Assembly (NCBI GenBank): GCA_934045905.1
Contig: OW203766.1
Span: 14,502,309 to 14,566,308, forward strand
Reading direction: 5' to 3'
Source: Leuctra nigra
Taxonomy: Eukaryota; Arthropoda; Insecta; Plecoptera; Leuctridae
DNA length: 64,000 nucleotides
The notes beneath the pieces were generated by a model. It saw only the letters and a program-made list of their open reading frames with translations. It was not told where the DNA came from and searched no databases. The position numbers and the translations under genes were made by a program. Shown piece after piece: positions 13,307-26,600 of the stretch (the stretch's first letter is position 1; every line of letters begins with the position of its first letter).

Positions 13307-13932
13307 TCTATGTAATTTGTAAATTACAAATTAATCACCCGAATTAAATTCGGCGTCAGGACACAAATTTAAAATTAAAGCAACCTAAAGTCCGTCTAAA
13401 ACGGATTATATATTCAAACTCTGATGAACCAATTAAGAAAACCGCCACACATTCATAAACGCGCCAATAAATCAATGGCTGCAAGTTTAACACTGCTTCT
13501 TATCTGACACCTCAGACGCTGAATAAATAAAACATTCTAAACGGTGTTCTTACGGTTCGGTGGCTACGATTATTCTCATGGTCTTTAGAAGTCCGAGGCA
13601 ACATTATTCAAATGATTCGACAATACACAGGAAACCGCAGCAATTAACAGCTTTGCAATTATCACCGACTGGCTATGTAATATCTAAGCTTTTCAATATG
13701 ATATTATTAAATACCGGTTAGTTCATGGCTAGTGGACACGTTGAGAGGGCGGTGGATGGTTTTTGGCGGGAATTCAGGGGTGGAAGAATGTTTATCGACG
13801 TTTTCGGACACGTATTTTATTATCTAGAGATAACTTGACATGTTAAACAATTTCTAAGTTAATTGGCGTAAAAAATGACATGTTTTGGCGTTTATCATTG
13901 ATAGGGAGACGAGCAGATTGTGTCTTTGGGTG

Positions 13933-14149
13933 TACACTGAACAAAACATAAAACGGTATTTGAACGAAACGGATTGGCTGCATGGTCGGTTCCTTGACAA
14001 TCAATCCTTGTTATTATCCATAAAATCAGAGCTCATCTATACTAGAGTTATGACGTGTTAGCATGTACAATATCGGATGATGCAGCTACCAAATCTTTTT
14101 CAGCCAATCCGTTTCTTTCGAATACAGTTTTATCATTTGTTGATTGTAC
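13933..14149. mobile_element. MITE family M copy (~215 bp)
   Basis: TACACTGAACAAAACATAAA and ACGGTATTTGAACGAAACGG at the left; CAGCCAATCCGTTTCTTTCG and CATTTGTTGATTGTA at the right. Confidence 0.78.
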
Positions 14150-15126
14150 ATACAAAATGTATGAAACAAACAAATGAAATTCTCATAATATATTACGAGT
14201 CCTTTAGTAAATACAGAGGAAAGCTTCCTTCTACCTTTTAGCAACCTTTATTGTTAAATAAATGAAATTAGTCCAACACAACAATTTTTTTTTTGTAAAT
14301 TAACCGTACCAAGAATAATTGACCAGTCAATTGACCATGGCATAATATATCTAAAATATTGTTCACAGAGTCTCCAACGGTTTGGTCTTGGTACACATAG
14401 GTACCTAAAATACTCTCATTAAATATTTCGGACACCCCTGCTGCTTATACAAAGTGTAGCCTGCTTCAACCGTCCAGCATAAGTACGGCAATTAATTTGA
14501 ATTCCATTTAAGATTGTTGTCTCCCTGCATTGTGTGTTATATTTAATTGTTATCTCCACCAGATGGTTTGGACACGCCCTGTCGTCGAAAAGTTTTCGAC
14601 AAATTTCCATCGAGAATAATTGTCCAACAGTTTTGTCGTTAATTGCTTTCCGTCTGTGTTTAGACTTCGACAATTAATTCTATCTGTTTCTCTAAAGAGC
14701 CGTTTTGTCTTCATTTAGATCCATTTACATTAAATTAGAACCATTTTGAATATCTTATACAGAAGTCAGAACGATTAGAAGAGTAACTTGGAAGCGAAGC
14801 TTTGATTTTCCTGGAACTAAAATATCAGATAATCCGATACAATTTGTTGCTGGCGAATATTTTAATTATATTCAAACTGATAATCAGTTCGAGTTTATTG
14901 TTAGGAAGTGATTTGAGATATGAAGGTGTCCTTTGTACGTCCTGATATTAGATTTGCAAGTAGTGTATTGGAACCAGGAAAAGTATTGATGCACTTTCGT
15001 GCAACTTCTAACTTGGCTGAGGGACAGGGGTTGTACAGAATCAAGACAAATTAAAACATATCGAAACAGAACAACTAAGTGAAACAGATAAATAGAAGAA
15101 TATTGAGGGAAAACCATAATATCGGT

Positions 15127-15363
15127 ATCTTAGAGGTAGAAGGCCCTATGTGCACTTCAATGATCTTGAGGTAAAAGCTAAGAACCAGTAATTCTGACTC
15201 CATCCGATCTTATCTTTAGTTGTGACAGCAGTCATATTGAAAGAAAGTTCTTCAATATAACTGCATTAGTTGGCTTCAGTCAAATTGCAATTGATGGAGC
15301 TTGGTTCCACAAGGGGGAAACGCACAATCGATTCAACGGACTACCGCCCGTCTACCTCTTAGG
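15127..15363. mobile_element. MITE family C copy
   Basis: CTTAGAGGTAGAAGGC at the left and CCGTCTACCTCTTAGG at the right; shared interior TTCAATATAACTGCATTAGT. Confidence 0.65.
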
Positions 15364-16734
15364 TAATGATATAATTCCTAGAAGAATGGTTCAACATGCA
15401 AGATAAGCTTGGTTCAGTAAAAAAGTCGACGGTGCATTATTTATTCATTTTGATTGAACATCTCAAAGCTCAAAAGCTCAAATAATACGTAATTATTGAC
15501 ATTATACGAACTTCAAAATTGTTTGGTTAACATTTTGAAGACCTCGTAAGCACCCAAATTTTAATTGGGCACTATTGCAAATATCTTAGTAGGTACCCTC
15601 GCTAAAAGAAATGTATCTGCTATGCAGGAATGTTAAAAGCCACCTGTTTGCGATGACACTATACAGTGTCATCACCAACCTCAAACAAGTAAAGAACACG
15701 ATCTCACCTCCAATTCCATAGAAATCTCCATCAATCTAAACAATAATACATCGGAATGCACCACCACCAGCTACTGTTAATTCTAATTACACAACAAGCT
15801 CTCCGATTGGTCGATAGCGATGCAACCGAGTTGATAATTGGCTGGTTTGAATTGATCGGAAACCTGGCATGGTGTCTCTTTGTCTCACATAATTGAAAAC
15901 TTTTGTGTACTGGGTCTCGATTTGGTCGAACAATGTCTGTCCGTCAGTCTAGCGATCTCTGCAGGGGGTCAACTCAACTACCAGCTCGACTTTCTGCCTT
16001 TTATGCTACCAATCATGGGATGAATGAAACAGATTAAAGAGGTGAGATAGTATTGGTATTCAACGTATGTCGGATTCGGAATTGGTATTTAGGAATGCAT
16101 TCAGGATTTTTAGAGACTTCGGGATTGATATTTTTATCCGTTTTACCTACTTTTAAGGAATACAATTGTTGGAGGTTTTGTCATTCTTCACCTATTTGTG
16201 ACTGGGGCTGACGTCCAAGGTTGCTAGAGATCTTGGAACGAAATGTTGAGTCAGTCAGGGTAGAGGAATTTCGTTCATTTGTCGACCAATAAGAGAGCTG
16301 AAAGCGGGGTACGTTTTTCACAATGTCAAACAAATATACTGCTTCCAAAGTAGGTACACCTATTCGTAACAAATTAGTTTGCCAAGTATCAACACCTTAG
16401 CAGTTTAGTATTACTAGGAAAGCTGGTCTTTGGTGGGAAGGGGGGGGGGGGGGAGGGGAAGCCCCTTTACTGAGCCACGCAGGGTGGTTTTGTTTTTTGA
16501 CATTTTGAAAACAATTTTGAGAAGCTTTGAGGTGTATTGTGTTGACAAAATGCAATTAATGATATTTTTTTAATTTTTACGGACATCTAAGGAGGGGGGC
16601 AAGTCCCCCTTCAGGTACCTTCTCCCCTTCCGGTGCCTATGCACATAGGCATACAAATACGATCTGCTCAATTTCTTTTCAAATAATTTCCCTCTTTAGG
16701 CGTCGCTCCACACTGGATCCGTTGCAGGATCGAC

Positions 16735-17415
16735 TTCGAACTAGATCCACTGCACACTGGATCCACTGCACATTGATCCACTGCACACTGGATCCACTGC
16801 ACAATAGATCACTGCACATTGATCCACTGCACATTGATCCACTGCACACTGGATCCACTGCACATTGGTCCACTGCACACTAGATCACTGCACACTGGAT
16901 CCACTGCACACTAGATCACTGCACATTGATCCACTGCACATTGATCCACTGCACACTGGATCCACTGCACATTGATCCACTGCACACTAGATCACTGTAC
17001 ACTAGATCACTGCACTGTTGTCAATAAAGAATTAATAAATAAATAAATCACTGCACACTGGATCCACTACACATTGATCCACTGCACACTGGATCCACTG
17101 CACACTGGATCACTGCACGCTGGATCACTGCACACTGGATCCACTACACATTGATCCACTGCACACTAGATCGACTACACATTGATCCACTGCACACTGG
17201 ATCACTACACATTGATCCACTGCACTCTGGATCAATTACAAATTGATCCACTGCACACTAGATCACTGCACATTGATCCACTGCACACTGGATCACTGCA
17301 CATTGATCCACTGCGCACTGGATCACTACACATTGATCCACTGCACTCTGGATCAATTACAAATTGATCCACTGCACACTAGATCACTGCACATTGATCC
17401 ACTGCACACTAGATC
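16735..17415. repeat. GATC-rich satellite, ~17-19-bp units
   Basis: About 35 tandem variants of ACTGGATCCACTGCACA / TTGATCCACTGCACA / CTAGATCACTGCACA. The block is interrupted once at about 17015-17048 by an AT-rich insert (TGTTGTCAATAAAG then TAAATAAATAAAT). It gives open frames such as DPLHTGSLHI, which are artefacts of periodicity. Confidence 0.92.
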
Positions 17416-18961
17416 TCCACGAGTTTGATAGTTCTAAGAACACCACCGAATCCAGCTCGCTGTGCCACTGTAATTAATACCTGCGTTAATGAAGGGATTT
17501 TATAACCGGTTCACTAATATCGAATGTTGGCTCATTTAATTGAATGACTTGTGAGAGTAATAAATCTATGTAATTAACAATATGCTACTGCGCCGACGCA
17601 GTGCGGAAGCCGGCTTTATATGACAGGTTGAGACTTATAATCGGCGGATGGCAATATCTGTAAATCTAGATTGTTAACTTATAGATTGGTGGTTGTATTT
17701 TATGAGGAACGAGCGTATTAAAAGCAATAATAATTAGTTATTTTGACTAGTTTAAACGTAGTGTTATGTCTTGTATTCGATGAGTTATTATGAGCATGAT
17801 TGGGAACGGAGGGGATGATTGAAGGGTAGAAAGTAAGGATTGTGGGAAGGAGTATGCGAAACAGAAAATAGATGTCTCATAGTTATAAAGCCTGTTAGAT
17901 TTCGAACTGAACTTTTATAAACTGAAATGCATGATTTTTTTAAATTTTATTTATAGACTGAGACAGCCTAATACCCATGTAGAGTTGGACCTGTCGTCAA
18001 TGTAATTAGTTTTCCCTGTACCTATATTAATTAACTTGAAATCTGTATTATTCTTACCTCGATGAGGTAAGATGGAACTTTACAAAACGTCAGCTCGTCT
18101 AAAATACAATCACAAATCTGTATCGAATCTATACGTGTGGGTGTGTATAAGTAAAAACATATAAAAACATTTTTTCTTTTGTCTTACTCTTGACAAACGA
18201 AATGTTTGTTTTTATAACTCCGGGTAATTTTTCTCCATAAATAGGTTTAGAATAGTGAAACTAATGTCAGAAGTCAAAGCTGGTGGTAGGAAAATATTTT
18301 AAATGTGAAAATACGTAAATAGCTTATATACTTCGTAGCACTTAGATACCTATAGAAACTCCTCCTTTCTCAAAATCTCCGTTTTATGTTTGCAAAAGGG
18401 TTATAACCCCCCTCCCCCAATTAAACTAAGAAACCCACTTGATTTCCTAAACGTGACATTTCCAACATCAAGTCGCTAATGTAATCCAGCTCGCTAAGAT
18501 TGAATTACCCCCCACCCCCTCAAGTGCTTGTTAATTGACGCAATTAACCGGGAGGGGTTGAAGTGGGGAATTCGCTAACACCACACGATTGCTATACTAA
18601 TGGAAACTAACACCTCCAAGCCCTTTTCAATGACACAGTCGCTCACTTGACTTGCGGAGTAATTAGGAACTTGTCTAGTTCAACTGTCACGTGACAGTGT
18701 CGACCAATCAGCGTGCAGGAGAGATGAAATGAGATCGTTGGAGCTACTTGAATGTTGATAACTTAATGTGAGGTCTGTCGAGGGTGACAATTTATCAGAT
18801 TAATTAGTTACCTTTACTTGCGATTTAGTATTGAACGACTATTCGACACAGATGAAAGGAAATTAACAGGCCTGGGGGTAAGCAAACGGGAATCGCACGG
18901 TTCGTCAGAGGCTATTTTTGAAAATTTTCTTCACACTAACATAATGTTAAAAATGAGAGTA
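17416..18961. other. No gene recognised
   Basis: AT-rich spacer with C-rich patches at 18405-18420 and 18508-18520 and a GTGACAGT..ACTGTCAC-type palindrome near 18690. No coding evidence. Confidence 0.45.
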
Positions 18962-19528
18962 TAGCGACCCATAACAGCGTAAAAGGCTAAATAATGCCAC
19001 ATACTGGAGTCCTTTATGACTTTATTTTTCGATACATATCGTTAAATACGGCTTGGTGTTAAAGGGCTTGGTAGTGAGTTTGACCTTGAAGAGTTTTTTA
19101 ATCGATTTTTATCAATATCTTTTTCCAGTGTAATTGTTAACAAAATAGGGCTATGGACGTGAATTCAGAACAGTTCAATGAAAATAATTCCATAGCTTGT
19201 AATTGTTTATTAGATATACTTTGTCCTACAGGTGTTTAGAACCCGAAAATTTAGTAATTTTCGGGTTCTAAACACCTGTTGGACACAATAAAACTAATAG
19301 CTTATTCCAAACTATGAAATTATTTTCATTGAACTGTTCTGAATTCACGTCCATAGCCCTATTTTGTTAACAATTACACTGGAAAAAGATATTGATAAAA
19401 ATCGATTAAAAAACTCGTCAAGGCCACGCTCACTACCCAGCCCTCTTAACACTTTGAGATCGTACCAGAGGTCATAAAGTACTACAGTTTGCGGCATTAT
19501 TTAGTCTATTAGGCCGTTATGGGTCGCT
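18962..19528. mobile_element. Palindromic element family R, copy 1 (~567 bp)
   Basis: Arms of about 280 bp. TAGCGACCCATAAC pairs with GTTATGGGTCGCTA, and the centre GAACCCGAAAATTTAG..TTTCGGGTTC is almost spacerless. Mismatches are scattered, and no coding frame is retained. Confidence 0.85.
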
Positions 19529-19630
19529 ACTATATGATTTCTTAAAATTCTGTAATCGGAAGAAAAAATTTAAAAAATCACTTTGAGGACCAGTGCGTTT
19601 CCTGTTCGCTTCAATTTTCAACACTACTAA

Positions 19631-19868
19631 GGGCCGGTATACTAATTAGTTTAAGCTACAGTTAGTTTAAGCTCCACTTGGGAAATGTGGTGTTTACAAT
19701 TATATACTGCAGCTTAATTTCGGAGCTTATTTCCTCAGTTTAAATTACCCTCAGACTACATTGACTGCAGTTTTTTAAGCTATGATCAGAATATTGGTAA
19801 TAAGTACATCACATTTACCACGTGGAGCTTAAACTAACTGAAGCTTAAACTAACGGTAATACCGCCAC
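19631..19868. mobile_element. PIF/Harbinger-like MITE (TAA flanks)
   Basis: GGGCCGGTAT..TAGTTTAAGCT at the left and AGCTTAAACTAACGG..ATACCGCCAC at the right are inverted. TAA lies at 19628-19630 and 19869-19871. Confidence 0.6.
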
Positions 19869-20577
19869 TAAGTAAAATAATGATAAAATCCATTCACCCT
19901 AAGAAAGATGACATTGAAATCTTCTCTCAGCCAGTCATTAGCTCGATTTTGAATACGATTTGAATGACTGTAAAAATCTGTAATGATATTTATAATGTTA
20001 ATAAATTGAGGCAATCTTATAAATGGATTGACTTTATGTTCCAAGGTCGATCATTCTTACGGTTTATGGATTTTATTTACTTGCCGATTTTATCTACACC
20101 AAAATTTAACATAAAATATATTATAATGTATTAAAGTTTATGGTATCGCATATTTGTTTATGACACCAAGTCATAAACTAAATAATTGCAAAAATGAATA
20201 GCTTAAATAATTTTAACCTCAGTTCAAGGACTGACTTTGTCACGGTATTTAGCGAGGTTTTGATAGAAATACACGTGTGAAATCACATGCTGATATATTT
20301 GGAAGCTGCAGTTTTACTCTCATACAAAATAAAATAAACAAATTATACTAAAAGTTCAAATTGCATGGCTATTTTGCATATTTTAGGTTAAAGTAGTAAT
20401 TGGTTTAATGGGAATTTTCTCTCCACTGCAGTTCCTGTACTAAATGCAGATAGGATATTTTGTTTCCCGAATAATTATGAAACTTTCTTTCAACAAAAAT
20501 TAAATATTGTAATGTTAGTTTGAATTTTAACAAGTCTGATGTTATACGGAAGAATGATTACGATGACGAAGAATATG

Positions 20578-21198
20578 CAGTGTTGTCAAAGTTACACTAG
20601 TTAGTTAGTTACTAGTTAGTTAGTGTTGTTACAGTTACAGTTACTTGCTCAAAATTCTAACAGTGTTACAGCTACAGTTACAAGGGTTTCAAAAGTAACA
20701 CCGATACAGTTACTTTTCAAACGAAAAGTATCAGTGTTAAGTTACAGTTACTTTCATATTGACAGCAGTTAATTTTACAGTTACTTTCAATTTGGAAGCA
20801 TTTTCCTTTATTTTTTTTTACATTTTAGGGATTGAATTACGTTGTGATTGATAACTGACGATAGTGAAAAGGGCTGGCAGGACAAGAAAAAAGTCCAGTC
20901 CAGCGGCTTTTTTGAAATTTTTTGTCATTTTATAGAGGGTTGATTTTTACCATTTTCTAAGGAATCGGACATTTAACATTATTCAATGATGGATTAATGT
21001 AACATGCTACATTTCAGTAAAGTTACTCAAAATTGTAACGGGATAAAAGTTACAGCTACAATTTTCAATAATGAAAGTAACTGAATACAATTACAATTAC
21101 TTTATTTTTAAAGTAACATGTTACAGTTACTTTTACTTGAAAAAAGTAGCATGTTACCAGTAACATGTTACTTTGTATCATGTTACTTCACAACACTG
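20578..21198. mobile_element. hAT-like non-autonomous element (MITE), 621 bp, with 8-bp target duplication
   Basis: Ends CAGTGTTGTCAAAGTTAC and GTTACTTCACAACACTG are inverted repeats. The flanks carry a perfect 8-bp duplication, AGAATATG (20570-20577 and 21199-21206). Subterminal regions are full of GTTAC/GTAAC copies in both orientations, as in hAT elements. No transposase frame is present. Confidence 0.88.
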
Positions 21199-21212
21199 AG
21201 AATATGTCATGA

Positions 21213-21382
21213 TGGACTGTGGTAAGGAGGCGGTCGTGGCTAATTAGTGGGAACCTTCCCAGCATTCGCCTCTCGACGTAGGGAAATAAACATTGCTACA
21301 GGTAAGATGGCTGTGGAAATCGAACCCGGGACCTCCAGAATACAAGTTCAGAGCGCTTGCCTGAGTAAACCTGCTCCGTATC
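21213..21382 (-). mobile_element. SINE type 2 copy
   Basis: The minus strand has a worn A-box region (GAGCAGGTTTACTCAGGC), the B-box GGTTCGATTTCC, then GAGAGGCGAATGCTGGGAAG and CACGACCGCCTCC. It sits just outside the hAT-like MITE at 20578-21198. Confidence 0.7.
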
Positions 21383-23346
21383 GAGATACTTTGTATCACA
21401 TGGGAAAAATGCTGTTGTGAAAAACAATATTTTTAATACATTATAATTATTTATATGCAAATTTTTGATACGTTATGCACAGTCAATAACAAGATAATGG
21501 ACAAAACACTCAATTTTACGTCCTTGGGTCTAGTACATGGGCGTGCGGATGATTTCTGCAAGGAGGGGACTAGACAAGGAAAGTAATTGTCCCCGGGCTA
21601 AGTTTTTTTTGACTTTGAAATCAATTTCGAGACGTTGCGAGGTATATTTTGTTGAAATATTCAATATTTTTTAAAAATTGCCACTTTGGGTGGTGGAGGG
21701 CCCCGTAGAGGACCTTGCCCCGCAAGGCATTTTTTGTTTTTTTTAAATTTTGAAATCAATTTTTAGACTTAGGTATATTTTGTTGAATTGTTGAATATTT
21801 TTTAAAACTGAACGCTTTGGGATGGTTAAGGGCATGCCCCCACCTTGACCCGCAGGGCATTTTTGGTTTTTTGACACTTACAAATGAGTTTCTTGTTAAC
21901 AAAATGAAACTATAAGTAAAACACCATCAACAAATGTATGTTTTCCTGACATCCAGAAAGATGGGGCAAGCGCTCCCCTTGCCCCCCCCCCCCCCCCCCG
22001 TGTACGCCCATGTGTAGGTATAGAGTGAACTGGGTAAAAAGCCTACCAACCGAATTATAATATTTCAATACTTTATCTCATTTAATAATCCAGACACAAT
22101 CATAAGATACAAACTACCAACTAATTTACCAGTTTACAAACCAACCAAACATGAAAACCTTGGAGGAAAACCATTTTCAAGTTTAATTCCCCATCTTAAT
22201 ATTATTTTTACCGACTATTATAAAGAGTTATATCATCCAATTAAGCGATTTACAATTACTATGTGTAATTACCTGAACGCGAACAATTTCCTGCCCATGA
22301 AAAATATAATAATATCTACTCATATTTAAACATTATACTAAAACACGACTTGTACTAGTGCGAGTGGATAATATTACTTGTCAAATCAAATCAGGAAGCG
22401 ACGTGTAGGCATTTCTAAGAATCACATAGCATTTTCAACTTAACACGAAATAGGTACGTTTTTCGTTCAAAGTCATTATATAAAAAAGAATAGGTACTAA
22501 AAAAAATTAAATAGATTCCGTATAACAAACAAGGTTTTAATTTTTTTCCTTGCTCGTATTTCCACGGAGGATTTTCGAACATTACTACTCTTTTTGTGCG
22601 GCGTAAACATTTCGGACAATGGATAAGGTGTCATCTAACTGATGGAATCGAGACTCGGGTTTATAAACTTGAGTTATTATAATTAGCTACGGTTTATTAG
22701 CGATTATGATGGCTCAGCTGGAATCAAGGTTAAGTTAAACCGATGAAAAGAATAGAAGCATTCTTTATACGGTTCGGAAAATAACTGAGTAAAAAACGTT
22801 TGTTACAATAGGGTATGAGGAGAGGAAGGAGATTATTTTATTAAAAAGATTTGATAACAATCACAATTGTCTAATTTATAGATTGAAAATACGTTATTAT
22901 TATTATGATCGAAACTTGTTTATTTGTTGGCTAAATGTACAGTTAGATTTGGTTCATTGTACCTACAGGATGTGCAATGCGGATTAGGAATTCATACAAA
23001 ATGATCGAGATAGAAATAAAATAAAAAGTCGAGATTGATAGATAACAAGCTTTAATTAATTTTAATTTATGTGAATAGACGTCGAAATACAACGGTTTTT
23101 TAATATTCGATAATGATCAGAAAAGTTAAAATGCAATGTTCCTTATTTTAAAAATTCCAATAAATAATTGTTGTACAGATAACTTCAAATTGTGAAAATA
23201 CATTTTACAATTGCAAGACATTTTTGAAATAAATATATTTTATGAGAAATATAAAATCTTATATACAATATTCTACCAACTTATAGAACAATTTTGAGTA
23301 CCTATATTTTTCCAATGATCTCTCAACTTGCAAAACAGTCTGCTCA
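21383..23346. other. No gene recognised
   Basis: 21560-22015 holds diverged repeats of a ~90-bp unit (TTTTGACTTTGAAATCAATTT, GAGG..CCTTGCCC), ending in an 18-C run. The rest is AT-rich. An ATTAAA on the minus strand at 23098-23103 could end the DDX31 transcript. Confidence 0.4.
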
Positions 23347-23482
23347 CCATCAGGACCCTTATTCTATAACGAAAACAAAATCATTTCGGTCTGAAATCAT
23401 TTCACGGTCATACGAATAACATTGACCTGAAATGAATTCCGACCGAAATGATTTCGTCTTCGTTAGAGAATAAGTGCCCTGG
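23347..23482. mobile_element. Short palindromic MITE just 3' of the DDX31 stop
   Basis: AGGACCCTTATTCTATAACGA and TCGTTAGAGAATAAGTGCCC are inverted, as are ATTTCGGTC/GACCGAAAT. On the minus strand it begins about 50 bp after the DDX31 stop and may lie in the 3' UTR. Confidence 0.65.
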
Positions 23483-23529
23483 ACGTCCCACCAACCCCAA
23501 CACACAAGTAGCTGATGACGTGTTCTTGT

Positions 23530-23677
23530 CTATGAGGGCTTCTTCTTCTTCCTCTCCGGCAGGCCGCTGGAGTACTCCGATGTCACCAGCATCTTCGCCC
23601 GACTTTGTCCCGGTCCGCTGGACTTCAGACTCTTCCCCTTGTTAGGTCCAGACGTCGTGAACTGCTTCTTCTGCGTC
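23530..23677 (-). CDS. DDX31: DDX31 exon 10 (C-terminus and stop)
   Basis: The acceptor ctgcttcag opens in the phase required by exon 9, completing the codon AG|G. It encodes [15 protein letters not shown] and [20 protein letters not shown], ending KKPS and stop TAG. SEYSSG is conserved near the end of DDX31 proteins. It lies about 6 kb from exon 9. I saw no AATAAA just downstream; the nearest candidate is an ATTAAA about 430 bp past the stop. Confidence 0.85.
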
Positions 23678-26600
23678 CTGAAGCAGACAATAGGAGATCA
23701 GCTCTCTGATACCCGCTGATGACGAGATTAGACCAACAGAAGCATCCAAATCGATCACTGATCTGATCAAATCGTGGTCTTCTGGTCTAGGAGAACAGGT
23801 ATTTATAAGTTTACTCTTGTCAGAAAACGCGTTTTATAATGGATATAATTTGTATAAATATAGTTTCATAAATTCGAGATGATCAGATATGCCATATAGT
23901 TCTACATGAAATGACCGTGCAAATGATTTTACACCAGGAATACAGGGAACGATTTTAGAAAATTACAGAAATTCTACCCCAAATATTACAATTAGTTTTA
24001 AGAAACAATGCGTATGTAGGTATAAAGCCGGGTCCACATAGATCGTTTTTGCGTCTTCATTTTTTTCTATAAACCAATCACAAGTCTGCCGTGAGCGATT
24101 TCTGGACTCGTGATTGGCTATACGAAAATAAACGGAAAACGCAAAACGCAAAAATGGTCTATGTGGACCCAGCTTAACAGTATCCCTAGTTATTTGGACA
24201 ATAAAATGTGCAAGGCGAATTTAAATATATTTTCCGGATATACTATACCTAGTTTGATGCACATGTTACGATATGATACGATAAGATGGTATCTTCTAAA
24301 GAAGACCGACTAAAACACACAAAACTCATATCATGACAAAAGACATGCCATGACATGTCATTGGAACGAGTAGGTAATTGTAAGAGATCAAGGATAAGAT
24401 CCTGATATAACAAAAAGATATAAAAATATTAGATTCAATATTGTGGAAGCCGACTCTTAGATCAAGGATCTCTAATCGACAGTCTCGCTAAGGCCCGGTT
24501 GTACAATGTCCCGATAAGTACGATAGAGTTCACTTAGCTTAAAGTGAACTTTAGCAGTCTATGGCTGTGTTTCATTGACTGTTGCCATGGTTTCAGCCGA
24601 TAAATCCTACCGCTAACTTTATCGGGACATGGTGCAACCGGGCCTAAGAGAGGTTGTGTGTCAGGATCAGGATATCAGGATCAGGATGTCAGGATCAGGA
24701 TGTCAGGAAGTCAGGATGCAGCAAGGACGACGCAGTCAGCTGACCGTGGAAAGTCAAGAGGTAACTGAAGAAGTCTCAAGGAAGAGGTATTATACTTTAA
24801 AACACTATTTTCACTCATTTTTATCTGAGAATTGCTCGAAATATATCATAGGTTGAAGTAGAAGCTATAACATAATTATCTAAGCTTTAATTAACACTTT
24901 CATTTTGTAAAACAATTCTTTTATTTCTCTTACTGAATCGATAGAAATTATGTAAATTTACCAGATAAATACACATGATTACATCTCGTACACCTGCCTT
25001 TATTAAAAATACTTGCTCACTAATTTATCTCAGTTTTAAAAACCTTGGCACACCAAAACAAAAGTAAAACATAATGACAGGGACATCACTGCAAAACGAC
25101 GCGCTTTCATTTGCGTCGCCAAATCACGGTAACGAATAGACAATTGAACTAATTGGCTATTATTACATAATAACCCTCGTGCTGCGTTTTCACTGCGATT
25201 CAAATCCTCATACTCATACTAATGGAGAGGACTCGTTTCTTTTTCATAAAGTCTACCAGCCGACCAATTATGGCCGGCAATGTGTAATTTCATTTAGCTA
25301 ATTATGCCGAGTAATTACATGGTCTTGGAGTTTGACCACATGGCTGCACATGGACTGGTGCAAGCTGGAGGTAAAGTACCACATCCCCGCTTAAAGCTCA
25401 ATAGGGCCCTATTAGTCGTCACTTTAAAAGGTAACAATTGTTTCAGGGCCAGTTTTTCAATACTTGCTAAATTTTAAAATGTTGATGAGAGCTATACTGT
25501 CATGGTAACAACGTTTTTCGATACTCTGCTAAATTTTAAACAGTTATTAGAACTATATTGCCATAACAAAGTTTTTCAATGCTCTGCTAAATTTTAAGGT
25601 GGCTGTATATCACGTGACTTTTTAACCAAAAAGCTACACATTTTCTATTGGAAAGGTTTAGTTTAGCAAAGACTTCTCCCTCATCAGATAAGTTAGGACA
25701 CATCTGTTGGAACATATCTACGCAGAAAAGATCTGCGAAAATAACATATTAGATGATTTTACTTCCTTGCACCTAAAAATTCTCAAATCAAGACCTGAAG
25801 TTGAAGGAAATTCTACGAGTTGCCAAGAACAGCAAACATTACTCTAATAAAAAGGCATATATGCATCACAAACCTAACGCAATGTCCGAATATATAACAT
25901 GCGCTCTTTCTTCCTCTTTCCAACGAAATGTTGAGATATTAATTATATCCACTATTATGAATGTAATGATTAAACGAACAGCACTTGGTTTTGACAGTCT
26001 TCACACGCGTATGTGTACACGATATTTGTATTGTTTTTATTATTAAAATCACTGCAAAATTAAATAATATAGACTGCAAATATTGATAAGCTCCAGTATG
26101 CAGTGAATTTCCTTCATAAATCACCTTGGAATACTCAACATGAAAGATGTAAGGTATGTACTCATAGGTAACTATTTCTTTTGATCGGATGTAGAGAAAT
26201 AAAGTCACGTGATATACAGCCACCTTAAGCAGTTGATAGAACTGTATTGCCATGGCAACAAAATGTTCAATACTCGGCTAAATTGTAAACATTAATAGAA
26301 CTATATTGTCATGACAACAAAGTTTTTAAATACTATGCTAAATTTTAAGCTGTTGATTAGAACTGTATTGCCAAGGCAACAGCCTTGACTGACCGTTTAA
26401 ACTTAACTAGTGGTTTAATTAACAGAGCATTGAAAAACCGGTTCTCAATATCATTGAAATGTAAAGAAATCGCAAAATATTAACACTGAAAAATATTCGT
26501 CAAATTTTATTTACATAGCTCATGAGTTTCTTTCGTTTTATATCAGCAATGATAAAAAATTGAAGTTTCTCCCGAGGACGGAAATGATGTTTCACGTCTT

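Noticed and set aside
16735..17415. CRISPR-like array
   Set aside because: Direct units without unique spacers, in a eukaryotic context. It is a satellite.
17182..17428. DPLHTGSLHI-type repeat frames in the GATC satellite
   Set aside because: Low-complexity translation of a satellite, no gene features.
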